From contig NZ_JAKZHX010000001.1 in NCBI RefSeq assembly GCF_022568815.1, positions 806,001 to 870,000 of the forward strand: DNA of 64,000 nucleotides. The letters are read 5' to 3'. The stretch is from Undibacterium paludis. GTDB taxonomy: Bacteria > Pseudomonadota > Gammaproteobacteria > Burkholderiales > Burkholderiaceae_D. The position numbers were made by a program, and so were the translations under genes. Under the pieces are notes generated by a model, which was not told where the DNA came from, made no database searches, and worked only from the letters and a program-made list of their open reading frames with translations. Below, in pieces: positions 18,177 to 27,500 of this stretch. Each line of letters opens with the position of its first letter. The stretch's first letter is position 1.

Positions 18177-19469
18177 ATGATTTATATCCATTCATCAGGT
18201 TGCGAATCAGGTAAAGGATTTTCCTTGAAACGTTTTTTCAACATAGCGATGTTGTACGCCACGACAGTGATGAGCGCCGCACATGCCGGCACACTCGTCA
18301 TGGAAAGCTGGCGTGTCGACGACAAGGCTTTGTGGGAAACGGCTTTGATACCCGCCTTCAACAAACGTCACCCCGGCATAGAAGTCAGGTTTGCGCCAAC
18401 CACGCCAACTGAATATGACAGTGCACTGCTGACACACTTCAGCAACGGCACAGCGGGTGACCTGGTCGCCTGCCGGCCTTTTGACGTGTCGCAGTCCTTG
18501 TATAACAAGGGTTACCTGGAAAGGCTCGATGGCAAACCCGGTATGGAGAATTTTGAAGCCACTGCCTTGCTGGCATGGCAAACCGACGATGCCAGAACGA
18601 CGTTTTGTATGCCGGTGGCATCGGTCATCCACGGCTTTCTGTATAACAAGAAGATTTTCAAGAAGCTGGGTCTGCAAGCACCCAAAACCCAGGCTGAGTT
18701 TTTGAACGCACTTGATACAGTCAAGAGAAACGGTAGCTATGTGCCACTGGCGCTGGGCACGGCAGAAAAATGGGAAGCAGCGCAAACCCTGTTCACCAGC
18801 ATAGGACCCAATTACTGGCGCGGTGAAGCCGGTCGCAAGGCACTGATCGCCGGTAAGGCCAGGTTCACTGACCCGCAATATGTAGCTGCCTTTGAATACG
18901 AAGCCACGCTGGCGGCGTATCTGCCCAACAATGCCAGCACACAAACCTATAGCGACAGTCAGCATCAGTTTGCATCTGGCCGGGCCGCGGTGTACCCGGT
19001 TGGGTCATGGGATATTTCTTATTTCAACCAGGTGGCAGGTCTTGAGTTTGGCGTGTTTGCACCACCTGTGCGTACGGCGGGTGACAAATGCTACATCCTT
19101 GACCATATGGACATAGGCATAGGTATCAACAAGAAATCCAGAAACAAGGATGAAGCCTACAAGTTTCTGGAGTGGCTGGGTTCGCAGGAATTTGCCGATC
19201 TGTATACCAATCGCGTCACCGGATTTTTTTCCCTGTCGAACCATTTGATCGCCGTGCGTGACCCCATAGGCAAGCAAATGATGGAATGGCGTACTGCCTG
19301 CGAATCAAGCATACGCTTTAATGCACAGATACTGAACCGTGGCCAGCCGAGCATGGAACAGGAGTTATGGAATGTCAATGCCGAAGTCTTGAATGGCACG
19401 ATCGCCGCCAAAGAAGCGGCGGCGAGAATACAAAATAGTTTTGCAAGTGTGTACCGGTCCAAGCGTTAA
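18177..19469 (+). CDS. Second periplasmic sugar-binding protein of ABC type (orphan)
   Basis: The 430-residue product has a signal peptide (KRFFNIAMLYATTVMSAAHA) and a family-1 solute-binding fold: TLVMESWRVDD, FNKRHPGIEVRFAPTTPTEY, IHGFLYNKKIFKKLGLQAP, FASGRAAVYPVGSWDISYF and a C-terminal EALFA-like helix region. It is related in type to the protein at 14145 but clearly divergent. The ATG at 18177 has AGGA upstream; a TTG at 18224 with AAAGG is an alternative and would give a tighter signal peptide. No permease or ATPase is adjacent. The regulatory repeats upstream, and the sugar-type TonB receptor and MFS symporter downstream, suggest it senses or scavenges the same carbohydrate. Confidence 0.85.
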   Translation: MIYIHSSGCESGKGFSLKRFFNIAMLYATTVMSAAHAGTLVMESWRVDDKALWETALIPAFNKRHPGIEVRFAPTTPTEYDSALLTHFSNGTAGDLVACRPFDVSQSLYNKGYLERLDGKPGMENFEATALLAWQTDDARTTFCMPVASVIHGFLYNKKIFKKLGLQAPKTQAEFLNALDTVKRNGSYVPLALGTAEKWEAAQTLFTSIGPNYWRGEAGRKALIAGKARFTDPQYVAAFEYEATLAAYLPNNASTQTYSDSQHQFASGRAAVYPVGSWDISYFNQVAGLEFGVFAPPVRTAGDKCYILDHMDIGIGINKKSRNKDEAYKFLEWLGSQEFADLYTNRVTGFFSLSNHLIAVRDPIGKQMMEWRTACESSIRFNAQILNRGQPSMEQELWNVNAEVLNGTIAAKEAAARIQNSFASVYRSKR

Positions 19470-19501
19470 GATCATACCTCCCCCAAGAAGTGTGATTTTT
19501 T

Positions 19502-19531
19502 ACCGACGCCCAGCGTGGCGTCGGTTTTTTT
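19502..19531 (+). terminator. Rho-independent terminator after second sugar-binding gene
   Basis: A perfect 9-bp stem (19502-19510 with 19517-19525, ACCGACGCC/GGCGTCGGT) with a 6-base loop is followed by a T run. It separates the binding protein from the TonB receptor gene. Confidence 0.9.
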
Positions 19532-19685
19532 AAACTTGTCCTGACACATCGTCAAGAAAGATTTTCAAATCAAGCTGTATTGAAAAAACTGGTAAGACAA
19601 AAAAAGAAGCGAAGAGAGAAGAAAACAAAGTGCTGCGCGAATTATTTTAATACCCAATAGCATGGAAAACCTGAGGAGATGTGAG

Positions 19686-22304
19686 ATGAGCAAGCCTGTA
19701 TTCAAGAAAAAGATTCTGCCGCAATTGATAGCCCTGGTGCTGAGCACTACAGCATGCCAAGTGGTCTATGCTGCCGATGAAGCACCGCCGGCAAATGCCA
19801 CCAGCAAGGATGGCTCGCAAGTGATTGAAGTGCGCGGCATACGTGACACCCTGAAAAAGAACCTGGCCGGCAAGCGTGACTCACAAAACATCGTCGATAC
19901 CGTCAACTCTGAAGACCTGGGTAAATTCCCTGACAAGAACGTGGCTGACTCCCTGCAACGTGTACCCGGCATTTCGGTAGACCGTACCTGGGGTGAAGGC
20001 CGCGACATATTTGTACGCGGCACAGACAAGAGTCTCAACATGACACAGTTAAATGGTCAATCGGTCGCATCGGCATACTGGTGGAAAAATGATTCACAAA
20101 GCCGTGGTTTTAACTACGACATCCTGCCATCCGAGCTGGTCGGCAGTCTGGATGTCTACAAGAGTCCGTCTGCTGATCTTGATGAAGGCAGTATAGGTGG
20201 CCTGGTCAATGTCAAGACCCGCAAACCGCTGCAGTTCAAGACACCGCTGACAGCACAATTCTCGCTCGAAGCCACGTACAGCGAATTGCCCAAGAAGACA
20301 GACCCGCAAATTTCCGGCCTGGTTAACTGGAAGAATGATGAAAACACCATGGGCATCCTGCTGTCTTTGAGCAAGCAGAAACGCACCATGCGCCGTGACG
20401 GTCTGGAAAACTTTACCGATTCGACCAAATACACCATCATCGACCAGAACAATGTCGCAACACCCAATGCCTATGCATCATGGGGTGGCGGCTCGGCAAT
20501 ATTCCGACAGGATCGTGAACGTACTACCGGCAACGTGACCCTGCAGATCAAACCTAATCGCGACAGCGACATATCTGTGAATTACATTAATTCAGATATG
20601 AACATGGATAACAATAACCAGAACTACCTGTGGCAGATAGGCGGTCTGGCAGATGGCAATAATGTTATCCGTATCACCAATCCGCGTTTCATCACGACTT
20701 CAGACGGCACCAAGGCAGTAGTCGGCGGCACCGTGGGCCCGACTACCGGTGTCTCGTTTGAACCTATCTACCGTGAAGCCTATATCAAATCCAAGGTACT
20801 CGATATCGAAGGCAATTATGAAGGCGATGGCTGGAAACTGCACGGCCAGGCCGGCAGTACCGCTGCCGAAGGCGGCAGCAAGCATGACCGCAATTTCTGG
20901 TTCACTGGCAATACCCGCGCCACCGTCAATATCGCGCCGGACACTTATGAAGTCTCTTACCTGGACATGAGTCCGCTGGACCCGACCAAGCTGACCTTGC
21001 AAAATGCGCGCGACTGGGTACGCAAGATGGAAAGCAAAGAGAACTATGTGCAGGGCGACCTGACCTGGGACCTGACGGGCTCCGCCATCAAGGATATCAA
21101 GGTTGGTTTGAAATATCGCGACAATACCGTACAGAATCACCGCACCATCGGTACGGTAGGCCCGGGCAGCACAGGCTGGCAATCCTTCAGCCTGGCGGAC
21201 CTGTCCACCGGCGCCTCGCCACTGCTGAGCCAGGCTGCAGCCACATCCGGTTCACTGACCCAATATGCCTGGGTTGATGACGGCCTGGCCGCCAGCAAGG
21301 GCTTTGCCATGTATGACAAGGGCATGGTCTATAACGAAGCCAAGGGCGAGTATTACAAGATACAGGAAAAAATCACTGCAGCTTATGCCAAGGCCGATTT
21401 CGCCGTTGATAAATGGCGTGGTGATTTTGGTGTGCGCCTGGTCAAGACCGAGCAGACCTCAGAAGCTTATCAAGACCTGACCGGCAAAGGTAATTACGTG
21501 ATCGGCAGCACGACACGTACGTATAACGATGTCTTGCCGAGCCTTAATGTCGTCTACGACTTCCGCAAAGACCTGATCATACGCGGCGCAGTGGCCCGCG
21601 TGATGGCACGCAATACCTATAGCGACCTGAGCGCCAGTACCGAAGTCAGCGGCACCACCAATGCAGCCACCGCCGGTAACCCTTTGCTCAAACCTTACCA
21701 TGCTGACCAGGCAGAGATCGGTGCCGAATGGTATTTCGCCGATGCATCGATGCTGTCTGCCACCCTGTTCACCAAACGCCTCGATACCTTCATCTATACC
21801 TCGACTGCGCAAGAGAATGTCGGTGGTGTGATGCGCCCGGTAACACGTCCGCACAATGCTGACAATGGCGCGGTCATCAACGGTCTGGAACTGCAATGGC
21901 AACAGGCTTTTGGTAATGGCTTTGGCGCCATCGTCAACTACACCTTTACCGATGCGAAGGCAGGCTCCATCGCTGGCGGACAAAAACTGAACGTCATCGG
22001 CAATTCACGCAATCAGTTGAACGCCAGTGGCTACTATGAAAAGAACGGCATCAGCTTCCGCCTGTCGTATAACTACCGTTCCAAATCCTACGGTGGCCTG
22101 GATGAAGGTGGTCAGGATGTCACCAGCGCCTATGGCCAGTGGGATGCAACAGCCAACTGGGATATCACACCAAAGATCAGCCTGTTCGCCACTGCTGTCA
22201 ACCTGACCAACTCTGTGATACGCACCAACACCACAGACGGCCTGCCAGTTGGCGTGTATGAAAACGGCGCACGTTACAGCGTAGGTGTCAGAGCCAAGTT
22301 CTGA
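19686..22304 (+). CDS. TonB-dependent outer-membrane receptor, carbohydrate (TIGR01782-like) type
   Basis: The 872-residue product has a signal peptide ending near VVYA, then a plug domain starting VIEVRGIRDTLKKNLAGKR, with VNSEDLGKFPDKNVADSLQR and PGISVDRTWGEGRD, the hallmark plug sequence of the Xanthomonas/Caulobacter receptor family that imports oligosaccharides. A 22-strand barrel follows and the chain ends in a Phe (VGVRAKF), the usual outer-membrane insertion signal. GAGGAG lies 7 bases before the chosen ATG; an earlier in-frame start at 19662 is less likely. Neighbouring binding proteins and an MFS sugar symporter support carbohydrate uptake rather than iron. A terminator follows at 22344. 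Confidence 0.92.
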   Translation: MSKPVFKKKILPQLIALVLSTTACQVVYAADEAPPANATSKDGSQVIEVRGIRDTLKKNLAGKRDSQNIVDTVNSEDLGKFPDKNVADSLQRVPGISVDRTWGEGRDIFVRGTDKSLNMTQLNGQSVASAYWWKNDSQSRGFNYDILPSELVGSLDVYKSPSADLDEGSIGGLVNVKTRKPLQFKTPLTAQFSLEATYSELPKKTDPQISGLVNWKNDENTMGILLSLSKQKRTMRRDGLENFTDSTKYTIIDQNNVATPNAYASWGGGSAIFRQDRERTTGNVTLQIKPNRDSDISVNYINSDMNMDNNNQNYLWQIGGLADGNNVIRITNPRFITTSDGTKAVVGGTVGPTTGVSFEPIYREAYIKSKVLDIEGNYEGDGWKLHGQAGSTAAEGGSKHDRNFWFTGNTRATVNIAPDTYEVSYLDMSPLDPTKLTLQNARDWVRKMESKENYVQGDLTWDLTGSAIKDIKVGLKYRDNTVQNHRTIGTVGPGSTGWQSFSLADLSTGASPLLSQAAATSGSLTQYAWVDDGLAASKGFAMYDKGMVYNEAKGEYYKIQEKITAAYAKADFAVDKWRGDFGVRLVKTEQTSEAYQDLTGKGNYVIGSTTRTYNDVLPSLNVVYDFRKDLIIRGAVARVMARNTYSDLSASTEVSGTTNAATAGNPLLKPYHADQAEIGAEWYFADASMLSATLFTKRLDTFIYTSTAQENVGGVMRPVTRPHNADNGAVINGLELQWQQAFGNGFGAIVNYTFTDAKAGSIAGGQKLNVIGNSRNQLNASGYYEKNGISFRLSYNYRSKSYGGLDEGGQDVTSAYGQWDATANWDITPKISLFATAVNLTNSVIRTNTTDGLPVGVYENGARYSVGVRAKF

Positions 22305-22343
22305 TGTGAACCATGATCTGGGTTATCCAGATCAGCTTGCCGG

Positions 22344-22383
22344 AAAAGCCTCCCCTGACGCATCTGTGGGGGAGGCTTTTTTC
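22344..22383 (+). terminator. Rho-independent terminator after the TonB receptor
   Basis: A 12-bp perfect stem (22344-22355 with 22369-22380, AAAAGCCTCCCC and its complement) runs into a T tract. It lies between the receptor gene and the MFS gene. Confidence 0.9.
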
Positions 22384-22453
22384 CGACGCATGACGCAGCC
22401 TGAAGCACAAACCGTTTACTGGCAGTCAACTTACCTTATTTCTGGAACCCCTC

Positions 22454-23812
22454 ATGAATAACAATGATCAAGCAACAGGATCGACAAGAGATGTGGTGAT
22501 AGCCATGCTATTCATCAGTCTTCTGTTTTTCATCCTGGGTTTTGCCACCTGGCTCAATGGTTCGCTGATTCCCTTCCTGAAGATAGTCTGCGACCTCAAC
22601 AACTTCCAGGCACTGTGGGTCACCTTTGCCTTTTACATTGCCTATACCGTCATGGCCCTGCCCTCCGCCGCCATACTGAGCCGTACCGGCTATAAGAACG
22701 GCATGACACTGGGGCTGGGCATCATGGCGATAGGCGCACTGCTGTTCATCCCGGCGGCCAGGTCCAGTTATTACGGCTTTTTCCTGCTGGCCCTGTTCAC
22801 ACTGGCCACCGGCATGACACTGATGCAAACCGCCATCAACCCCTATATCGTCTGCATAGGTTCCCGTGACAGCGCCGCCATGCGCATCAGCATCATGGGC
22901 CTGTTCAACAAGGGGGCGGGCATTGTAGTGCCCTTGGTGTTTTCCGCACTCATCCTGTCGGGCATAGACAAGTATTCTGACGCAGCGCTGGCCGTACTCG
23001 ACCAGGCCGGCAGGGAAGCCATGCGCTCGGAACTGTCGTCACGCCTGATCTTCCCCTATGCCATCATGGCGGGAGGTTTGCTGGTCTTCATGCTCATCAT
23101 CCATTTTTCTTCACTGCCTGACCTGCCGCTGGAAAAAGAAGAAAATCAGCCAGCCGTCAAGAAACTTGGCGTGCTGCAATTCCCGCAACTGGTGCTAGGC
23201 GCCCTGTCCCTGTTTGCCTATGTCGGCGTGGAAGTCATCGCCGGCGACACCATAGGCCTGTATGGCCGTCACCTCGGTGTGAAAACCTATGCCGTGCTGA
23301 CGTCATACACCATGGGCTTCATGGTGCTGGGCTACCTGATCGGTGCGACCATGATACCGAAACTGATGTCACAAAAAACCGCCCTGCTGCTGTCCGCCGT
23401 CAGCGGTGTGTTCTTTACCGCAGGTGTGGCACTGAGCTCCCCCATAGAAACCGGCATCTCGCAAACCCTGCTTGGCTGGGCAGGCGTACCTGCCGTGCCC
23501 AATACCGTCATGTTCCTGGCCATGCTGGGCCTGGCCAATGCCCTGGTCTGGCCAGCCATCTGGCCGCTGGCCCTGCAAGGCCTGGGCAAATACACGGCAG
23601 CCGGTTCCGCCCTGCTGATCATGGGCATAGCCGGCGGCGCCCTGCTGCCCATGCTGTACGGCCGCCTGTCTGACGCAGGCAATTCGCAGACTGCCTACTG
23701 GGTGATGCTGCCCTGCTATCTGATGATTTTTTTCTATGCAGTGAAGGGGTACAAATTAAGGAGCTGGGGTGCGGATACCGGCAGCCTGGAGCGAGTGGAT
23801 CAGACAGGGTGA
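22454..23812 (+). CDS. Sugar MFS transporter, FucP/NagP-like
   Basis: The 452-residue, 12-helix inner-membrane protein resembles the fucose/glucose-galactose:H+ symporter family. Typical segments are FILGFATWLNGSLIPFLK in TM1, FYIAYTVMALPSAAILSRTGYKNG between TM2 and TM3 (cut here as in the family), ALFTLATGMTLMQTAINPYI in TM4 and FNKGAGIVVPLVF in TM5. It would carry a sugar released by the TonB receptor from the periplasm into the cytoplasm. It follows the receptor on the same strand after a terminator. Glucose, fucose or N-acetylglucosamine are all possible substrates. Confidence 0.88.
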   Translation: MNNNDQATGSTRDVVIAMLFISLLFFILGFATWLNGSLIPFLKIVCDLNNFQALWVTFAFYIAYTVMALPSAAILSRTGYKNGMTLGLGIMAIGALLFIPAARSSYYGFFLLALFTLATGMTLMQTAINPYIVCIGSRDSAAMRISIMGLFNKGAGIVVPLVFSALILSGIDKYSDAALAVLDQAGREAMRSELSSRLIFPYAIMAGGLLVFMLIIHFSSLPDLPLEKEENQPAVKKLGVLQFPQLVLGALSLFAYVGVEVIAGDTIGLYGRHLGVKTYAVLTSYTMGFMVLGYLIGATMIPKLMSQKTALLLSAVSGVFFTAGVALSSPIETGISQTLLGWAGVPAVPNTVMFLAMLGLANALVWPAIWPLALQGLGKYTAAGSALLIMGIAGGALLPMLYGRLSDAGNSQTAYWVMLPCYLMIFFYAVKGYKLRSWGADTGSLERVDQTG

Positions 23813-24058
23813 GCTACCCATTAGTTATTTGCAGTTATCATTTTCTTCATACTCACATCCCCGCCGCATAGAGGATGTGGGTAAATCACCGACTCTGCTT
23901 TTACCCCGCCGAAGACAATACATTTCTCCAAGATTGCCCTCCAGATTTCTGATCAGATCCATCTGTTCATGGCGACCCGCTGCCTGATTGACCAGCCAGA
24001 TCCTCCCAAAATCACGAGCTGCTACTATAAGTATTTTTGATGCTTGAAAAGGAATAGC

Positions 24059-24754
24059 GTGAACAAAGAAGAACTTAAAAGTGTGTTTGATCAACAAGCT
24101 TCCAGTTACGATCAGCAGTGGGCAAGGATGGCTGCAATCAACAACGGCCTCTACTTTCTGCTGGAATCTGTTTTTTCCGAGTTACCGCCAGAGGCCAGGA
24201 TTCTTTGCGTCGGAGTAGGCACAGGAAAAGAGTTGATTCACCTGGCAAAAGAAAATCCGGGCTGGCGTTTTACTGCAGTTGAGCCTTCGGGCGCCATGCT
24301 GGATGTCTGTCGCCAGCGTGCAACTGAAGAAGGGCTCGGCTCCCGATGCTATTTTCATGAAGGCTATCTTGACTCGTTGCCTGCAATGGAACTCCATGAT
24401 GCGGCAACATGCTTCCTGGTTTCCCAATTCATGCTCGATAAAGAGACACGCTCCGGTTTCTTCCGGCAAATCGCCAGTCAACTTCAGCCGGGTGGCCTGC
24501 TCGCCAATTCGGATTTATCCTCAGGTACAGATTCAGATAACGGTGATGCCCTGCTCAAAGTATGGTGGAAAGTGATGGCGACATCCAATCTTTCCCCTGA
24601 AGGACTTAAGCGCATGAAGGCGGCCTATGCAAAAGATGTCGCTGTTTTACCGTCGGCTGAAGTGAAGTCCATTATTCAATCCGGCGGTTTTGCGGCACCG
24701 GTACAATTCTTTCAATCGGGCTTGATTCATGCGTGGTTTGCCAAACGTGTTTGA
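24059..24754 (+). CDS. Class I SAM-dependent methyltransferase
   Basis: The 231-residue product has motif I as ARILCVGVGTGKELIHLA (residues about 45-60), the acidic motif-II end in FTAVEPSGAMLDVCRQR, and a post-motif FFRQIASQLQPGGLLANSDL, as in UbiE/Methyltransf_25-type enzymes. The GTG at 24059 is chosen because AAGGA lies 6 bases upstream; a TTG at 24044 also opens the frame. The N-terminal FDQQASSYDQQWARM is the usual cap helix. The substrate cannot be predicted. It stands alone between convergent or unrelated units. Confidence 0.85.
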   Translation: MNKEELKSVFDQQASSYDQQWARMAAINNGLYFLLESVFSELPPEARILCVGVGTGKELIHLAKENPGWRFTAVEPSGAMLDVCRQRATEEGLGSRCYFHEGYLDSLPAMELHDAATCFLVSQFMLDKETRSGFFRQIASQLQPGGLLANSDLSSGTDSDNGDALLKVWWKVMATSNLSPEGLKRMKAAYAKDVAVLPSAEVKSIIQSGGFAAPVQFFQSGLIHAWFAKRV

Positions 24755-25059
24755 ACCAATACGGGAAAGGAAAGTTAAAAGTGTGTTCCGATCAGCAAGA
24801 ATAGGTTTCATCGACATATCATTGCCAATGAAACCACAGATTTTATTGCTCATAGATTAACAATATAACACCATCAAATTTCCCGGATTTACATCTGGAA
24901 ACAAGCACCAATAAATACCGCCAGCCCCTTGTGATAATGTACCAATTCAGCAATACTTCGCCTACGCCGGATATACTGGTATCCGCCGAATAGCTGTTGG
25001 CTGCTATCACTACAATTGCCTGACAGCATCCTGCAAGAATTTTGTTTTTGGAGAACACT
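24755..25059. other. 305-base intergenic region without a visible gene
   Basis: The stretch is AT-richer than its neighbours. It contains a small inverted repeat, CGGATA (24968-24973) with TATCCG (24980-24985), upstream of the SPFH gene. I see no convincing promoter and no coding frame I would support; an 85-codon minus-strand frame here overlaps the SPFH start and looks like a shadow. Confidence 0.4.
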
Positions 25060-26208
25060 ATGGGTCTGTGGAACAAGCTCAGTAATGAATTTATCGACAT
25101 CGTCGAGTGGCTAGATGACAGTCCCGATGTGATGGTGCATCGCTTTGAGCGCTATCAGAATGAAATCAAGATGGGTGCCAAGCTGACGGTGCGTGAGGGC
25201 CAAATTGCTGTCATGGTCAATGAAGGCCAGATGGGCAAGGGGCAGGTGGCGGATGTGTTCATGCCTGGCATGTATGAGCTGTCAACCGAGAACATGCCTT
25301 TGCTGAGTACGCTCAAGGGCTGGAAGTATGGCTTTAACAGCCCCTTCAAGGCAGAAGTGTATTTCTTCAAGACCACGCGCTTTACCAACATGAAATGGGG
25401 CACGGCCGGGCCTGCCACCATGCGCGACCCGGAATTTGGCGTAGTGCGTGTGACGGCCTTTGGTATTTATGGCATACGCATCGTTGATGCCAAGGCCATG
25501 CTGACTGAACTGGTGGGCACCAAAGCCGACTTTACGACGGCGGATATAGAAGAGAACCTGCGCGGCAAGATAGGCATGCGCATCAAGGAAGTGATGCCTG
25601 AAATTGGCGTGCCTGTCATCGACCTGGAAGCCAAGGTCACTGAAGTGGGCAGGCGCATACAGGAGAAAATTGCTTCTGACTTTACCCAGTATGGTCTGGA
25701 ACTGTGCGAAGTGCAGGTGCAAGACATAGGCTTGCCGGAAGAAGTCGAAAAAGCCATAGACCAGCAGGGTGCGATGCGCGTCATCGGCAATATGAACCAG
25801 TTTGCCCAATACCAGGGCGCACAGGCTTTGCGTGATGCGGCGCAAAACCCTGGCATGGCAGGGGCAATGATGGGCGTGGGTGTAGGTGGTATGTTAAGCC
25901 AGAGCATGGGCACCATGTTTGGTAATAATCCACAACCAGCGGCAGCGCCTGCTGCCAGCCCGGCACCTGCAGCAGGCGGCGGCATGCCGCCACCTTTGCC
26001 GACTGCAGTATCTTATTTTGTCGCGCAAAATGGCGCGCAGACCGGACCATTTGATCTGGTTGTGTTGCAATCACACGTGGGCAATGGCAGTTTGACGCGT
26101 GACAGCCTGGTATGGCGTCAGGGCATGGCAGCCTGGGGCAAGGCGGGTGAACAGGCTGATTTGTCCGGCTTGTTTGCAGCCATGCCACCACCACTGCCAC
26201 CGCAATAA
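25060..26208 (+). CDS. SPFH-domain protein with C-terminal GYF_2 domain
   Basis: The 382-residue product has an SPFH/band-7-like core of the YdjI/virion-core-like class: VREGQIAVMVNEGQMGKG, FKAEVYFFKTTRFTNMKWGT, FGVVRVTAFGIYGIRI. A helical region follows, then a Gly/Met/Ala/Pro-rich linker (residues about 270-312), and a GYF_2 module (YFVAQNGAQTGPFDLVVL ... LVWRQGMAAW) ending in a proline tail. SPFH proteins form oligomeric scaffolds on membranes; GYF_2 modules bind proline-rich peptides. There is no clear membrane helix, unlike the partner encoded next. GGAG lies 6 bases before the ATG at 25060. Confidence 0.85.
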   Translation: MGLWNKLSNEFIDIVEWLDDSPDVMVHRFERYQNEIKMGAKLTVREGQIAVMVNEGQMGKGQVADVFMPGMYELSTENMPLLSTLKGWKYGFNSPFKAEVYFFKTTRFTNMKWGTAGPATMRDPEFGVVRVTAFGIYGIRIVDAKAMLTELVGTKADFTTADIEENLRGKIGMRIKEVMPEIGVPVIDLEAKVTEVGRRIQEKIASDFTQYGLELCEVQVQDIGLPEEVEKAIDQQGAMRVIGNMNQFAQYQGAQALRDAAQNPGMAGAMMGVGVGGMLSQSMGTMFGNNPQPAAAPAASPAPAAGGGMPPPLPTAVSYFVAQNGAQTGPFDLVVLQSHVGNGSLTRDSLVWRQGMAAWGKAGEQADLSGLFAAMPPPLPPQ

Positions 26209-26233
26209 ACTCCTACACTGATACGGCGTCACA

Positions 26234-26372
26234 ACTAGTGGACTGTAACAGTGGAATCGAGAGTGAAGGGCATGTGCCCGACGCATCAGGGCAAGGCGCA
26301 AAACGCAAAACGCAGCCATGATCGTCGTGCACATGACAGGCACTCCGATTTCGCGTTACAGTTCCCTAGTGG
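26234..26372. repeat. MITE-like imperfect palindromic element
   Basis: The ends are imperfect inverted repeats: ACTAGTGGACTGTAAC at 26234-26249 and GTTACAGTTCCCTAGT at 26355-26370. Pairing continues inward: 26250-26290 matches the reverse complement of 26315-26354 with a few gaps (shared blocks AATCG, GAGTG, CATGTGC, CGACG). The whole can fold into one long hairpin with a loop around CGCAAAACGCAAAACGC. No protein is encoded inside. Size and structure fit a miniature inverted-repeat transposable element or REP-like hairpin. A related end sequence occurs at 42539-42563. Confidence 0.6.
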
Positions 26373-26408
26373 TTGCGACGCTTTCTATTTTGTTCTGGAA
26401 TCATCAAC

Positions 26409-27491
26409 GTGACGACAAAAACCTACCCCTGCAAATCCTGCGGCGCCAAGCTCGAATACGCACCCGGTCAGCATGCCCTGCAATGCCCGTATTGTGGCGA
26501 CAAAAATGAAATCCCTGAAGACAAGGAAGCCACGGTCGCCGCAGTAGAAGAGCTCGATTACCAGGCTTACCTGGCAGAACAGGCTGGCAATGAACCCATG
26601 CTCGCCAGCCAGCATGTGAAGTGCACGGGCTGCGGGGCAGAGTCGCAACTGGCAGCCAATCTGGTGTCTGACCGTTGCCCGTTTTGCGCGGTACCGTTGA
26701 TCGCCGCCAATGCCTATTCTGCACGCAAGATCAAACCCAAGGCGATAGCGCCATTTGATATCAAGGAATCAGAAGCGCGCAGCAAGTTCGCCAACTGGAT
26801 CACCGGCCTGTGGTTCGCACCGAATGCGCTAAAGCAGGCTTACCGGGCCGAGCGTGGCTTGAAGGGTATCTACACCCCTTACTGGACGTACGATGCCGAC
26901 AGCGACACCACCTACCAGGGCCAGCGCGGCGTCGATTACACGGTAACAGAAAACTACACCGAAAACGGTGAGACCAAGAGCCGGCAGGTCACAAAAACCA
27001 ACTGGTACCCGGCTGTCGGTGCAGTGCAGGTATCTTTTGATGATGTGCTGGTCGTCGGCTCAAAAACCCTGCCAACGTCGTATGCAGAAAACCTTGCACC
27101 ATGGCGTCTGGAAAAACTGCAGGGCTACCGCGACGACTATGTATCCGGTTTCACGGTAGAGGCTTACCAAGTGGGCCTGGAGCCCGGCTTTGTCGATGCC
27201 CAGGGCAAGATGGAAAGTGAAATCCGCAATGCCATCTGCCGCGACATCGGCGGCGACCACCAGCGCATCATTGCGATGCAGCCGCGTTATTCGAATATCA
27301 GCTTCAAGCACATCTTGTTACCTATCTGGCTGTCGTCTTATAAGTATGGCGACAAGACTTACCGCTTCCTGGTCAATGGTCAGACTGGCCAGGTGCAGGG
27401 CGAGCGCCCGTATTCAGCGTGGAAGATTGCGGGGGCGGTGTTGCTGGCAGTGGTAGTGATAGGTGTAGTTATTATGCTTGGGCATAAATAA
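26409..27491 (+). CDS. Zinc-ribbon protein with C-terminal membrane helix, partner of the SPFH protein
   Basis: The product of about 360 residues has two zinc ribbons, CKSCGAK ... CPYCGDK near the N terminus and CTGCGAES ... CPFCAVP near residue 80, a middle domain rich in aromatic residues (GIYTPYWTYDADSDTTYQGQ), and one C-terminal helix (IAGAVLLAVVVIGVVIML) followed by GHK. Proteins of this layout are often encoded next to SPFH-GYF proteins. No enzymatic motif is visible. GTG at 26409 is taken as start because the frame upstream runs towards the palindromic repeat; an earlier start at 26373 is possible. Confidence 0.75.
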   Translation: MTTKTYPCKSCGAKLEYAPGQHALQCPYCGDKNEIPEDKEATVAAVEELDYQAYLAEQAGNEPMLASQHVKCTGCGAESQLAANLVSDRCPFCAVPLIAANAYSARKIKPKAIAPFDIKESEARSKFANWITGLWFAPNALKQAYRAERGLKGIYTPYWTYDADSDTTYQGQRGVDYTVTENYTENGETKSRQVTKTNWYPAVGAVQVSFDDVLVVGSKTLPTSYAENLAPWRLEKLQGYRDDYVSGFTVEAYQVGLEPGFVDAQGKMESEIRNAICRDIGGDHQRIIAMQPRYSNISFKHILLPIWLSSYKYGDKTYRFLVNGQTGQVQGERPYSAWKIAGAVLLAVVVIGVVIMLGHK

Positions 27492-27500
27492 AAACTGGTC

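Noticed and set aside
24843-25100. An 85-codon minus-strand frame before the SPFH gene
   Set aside because: It overlaps the SPFH start codon and Shine-Dalgarno, and shows no family features.
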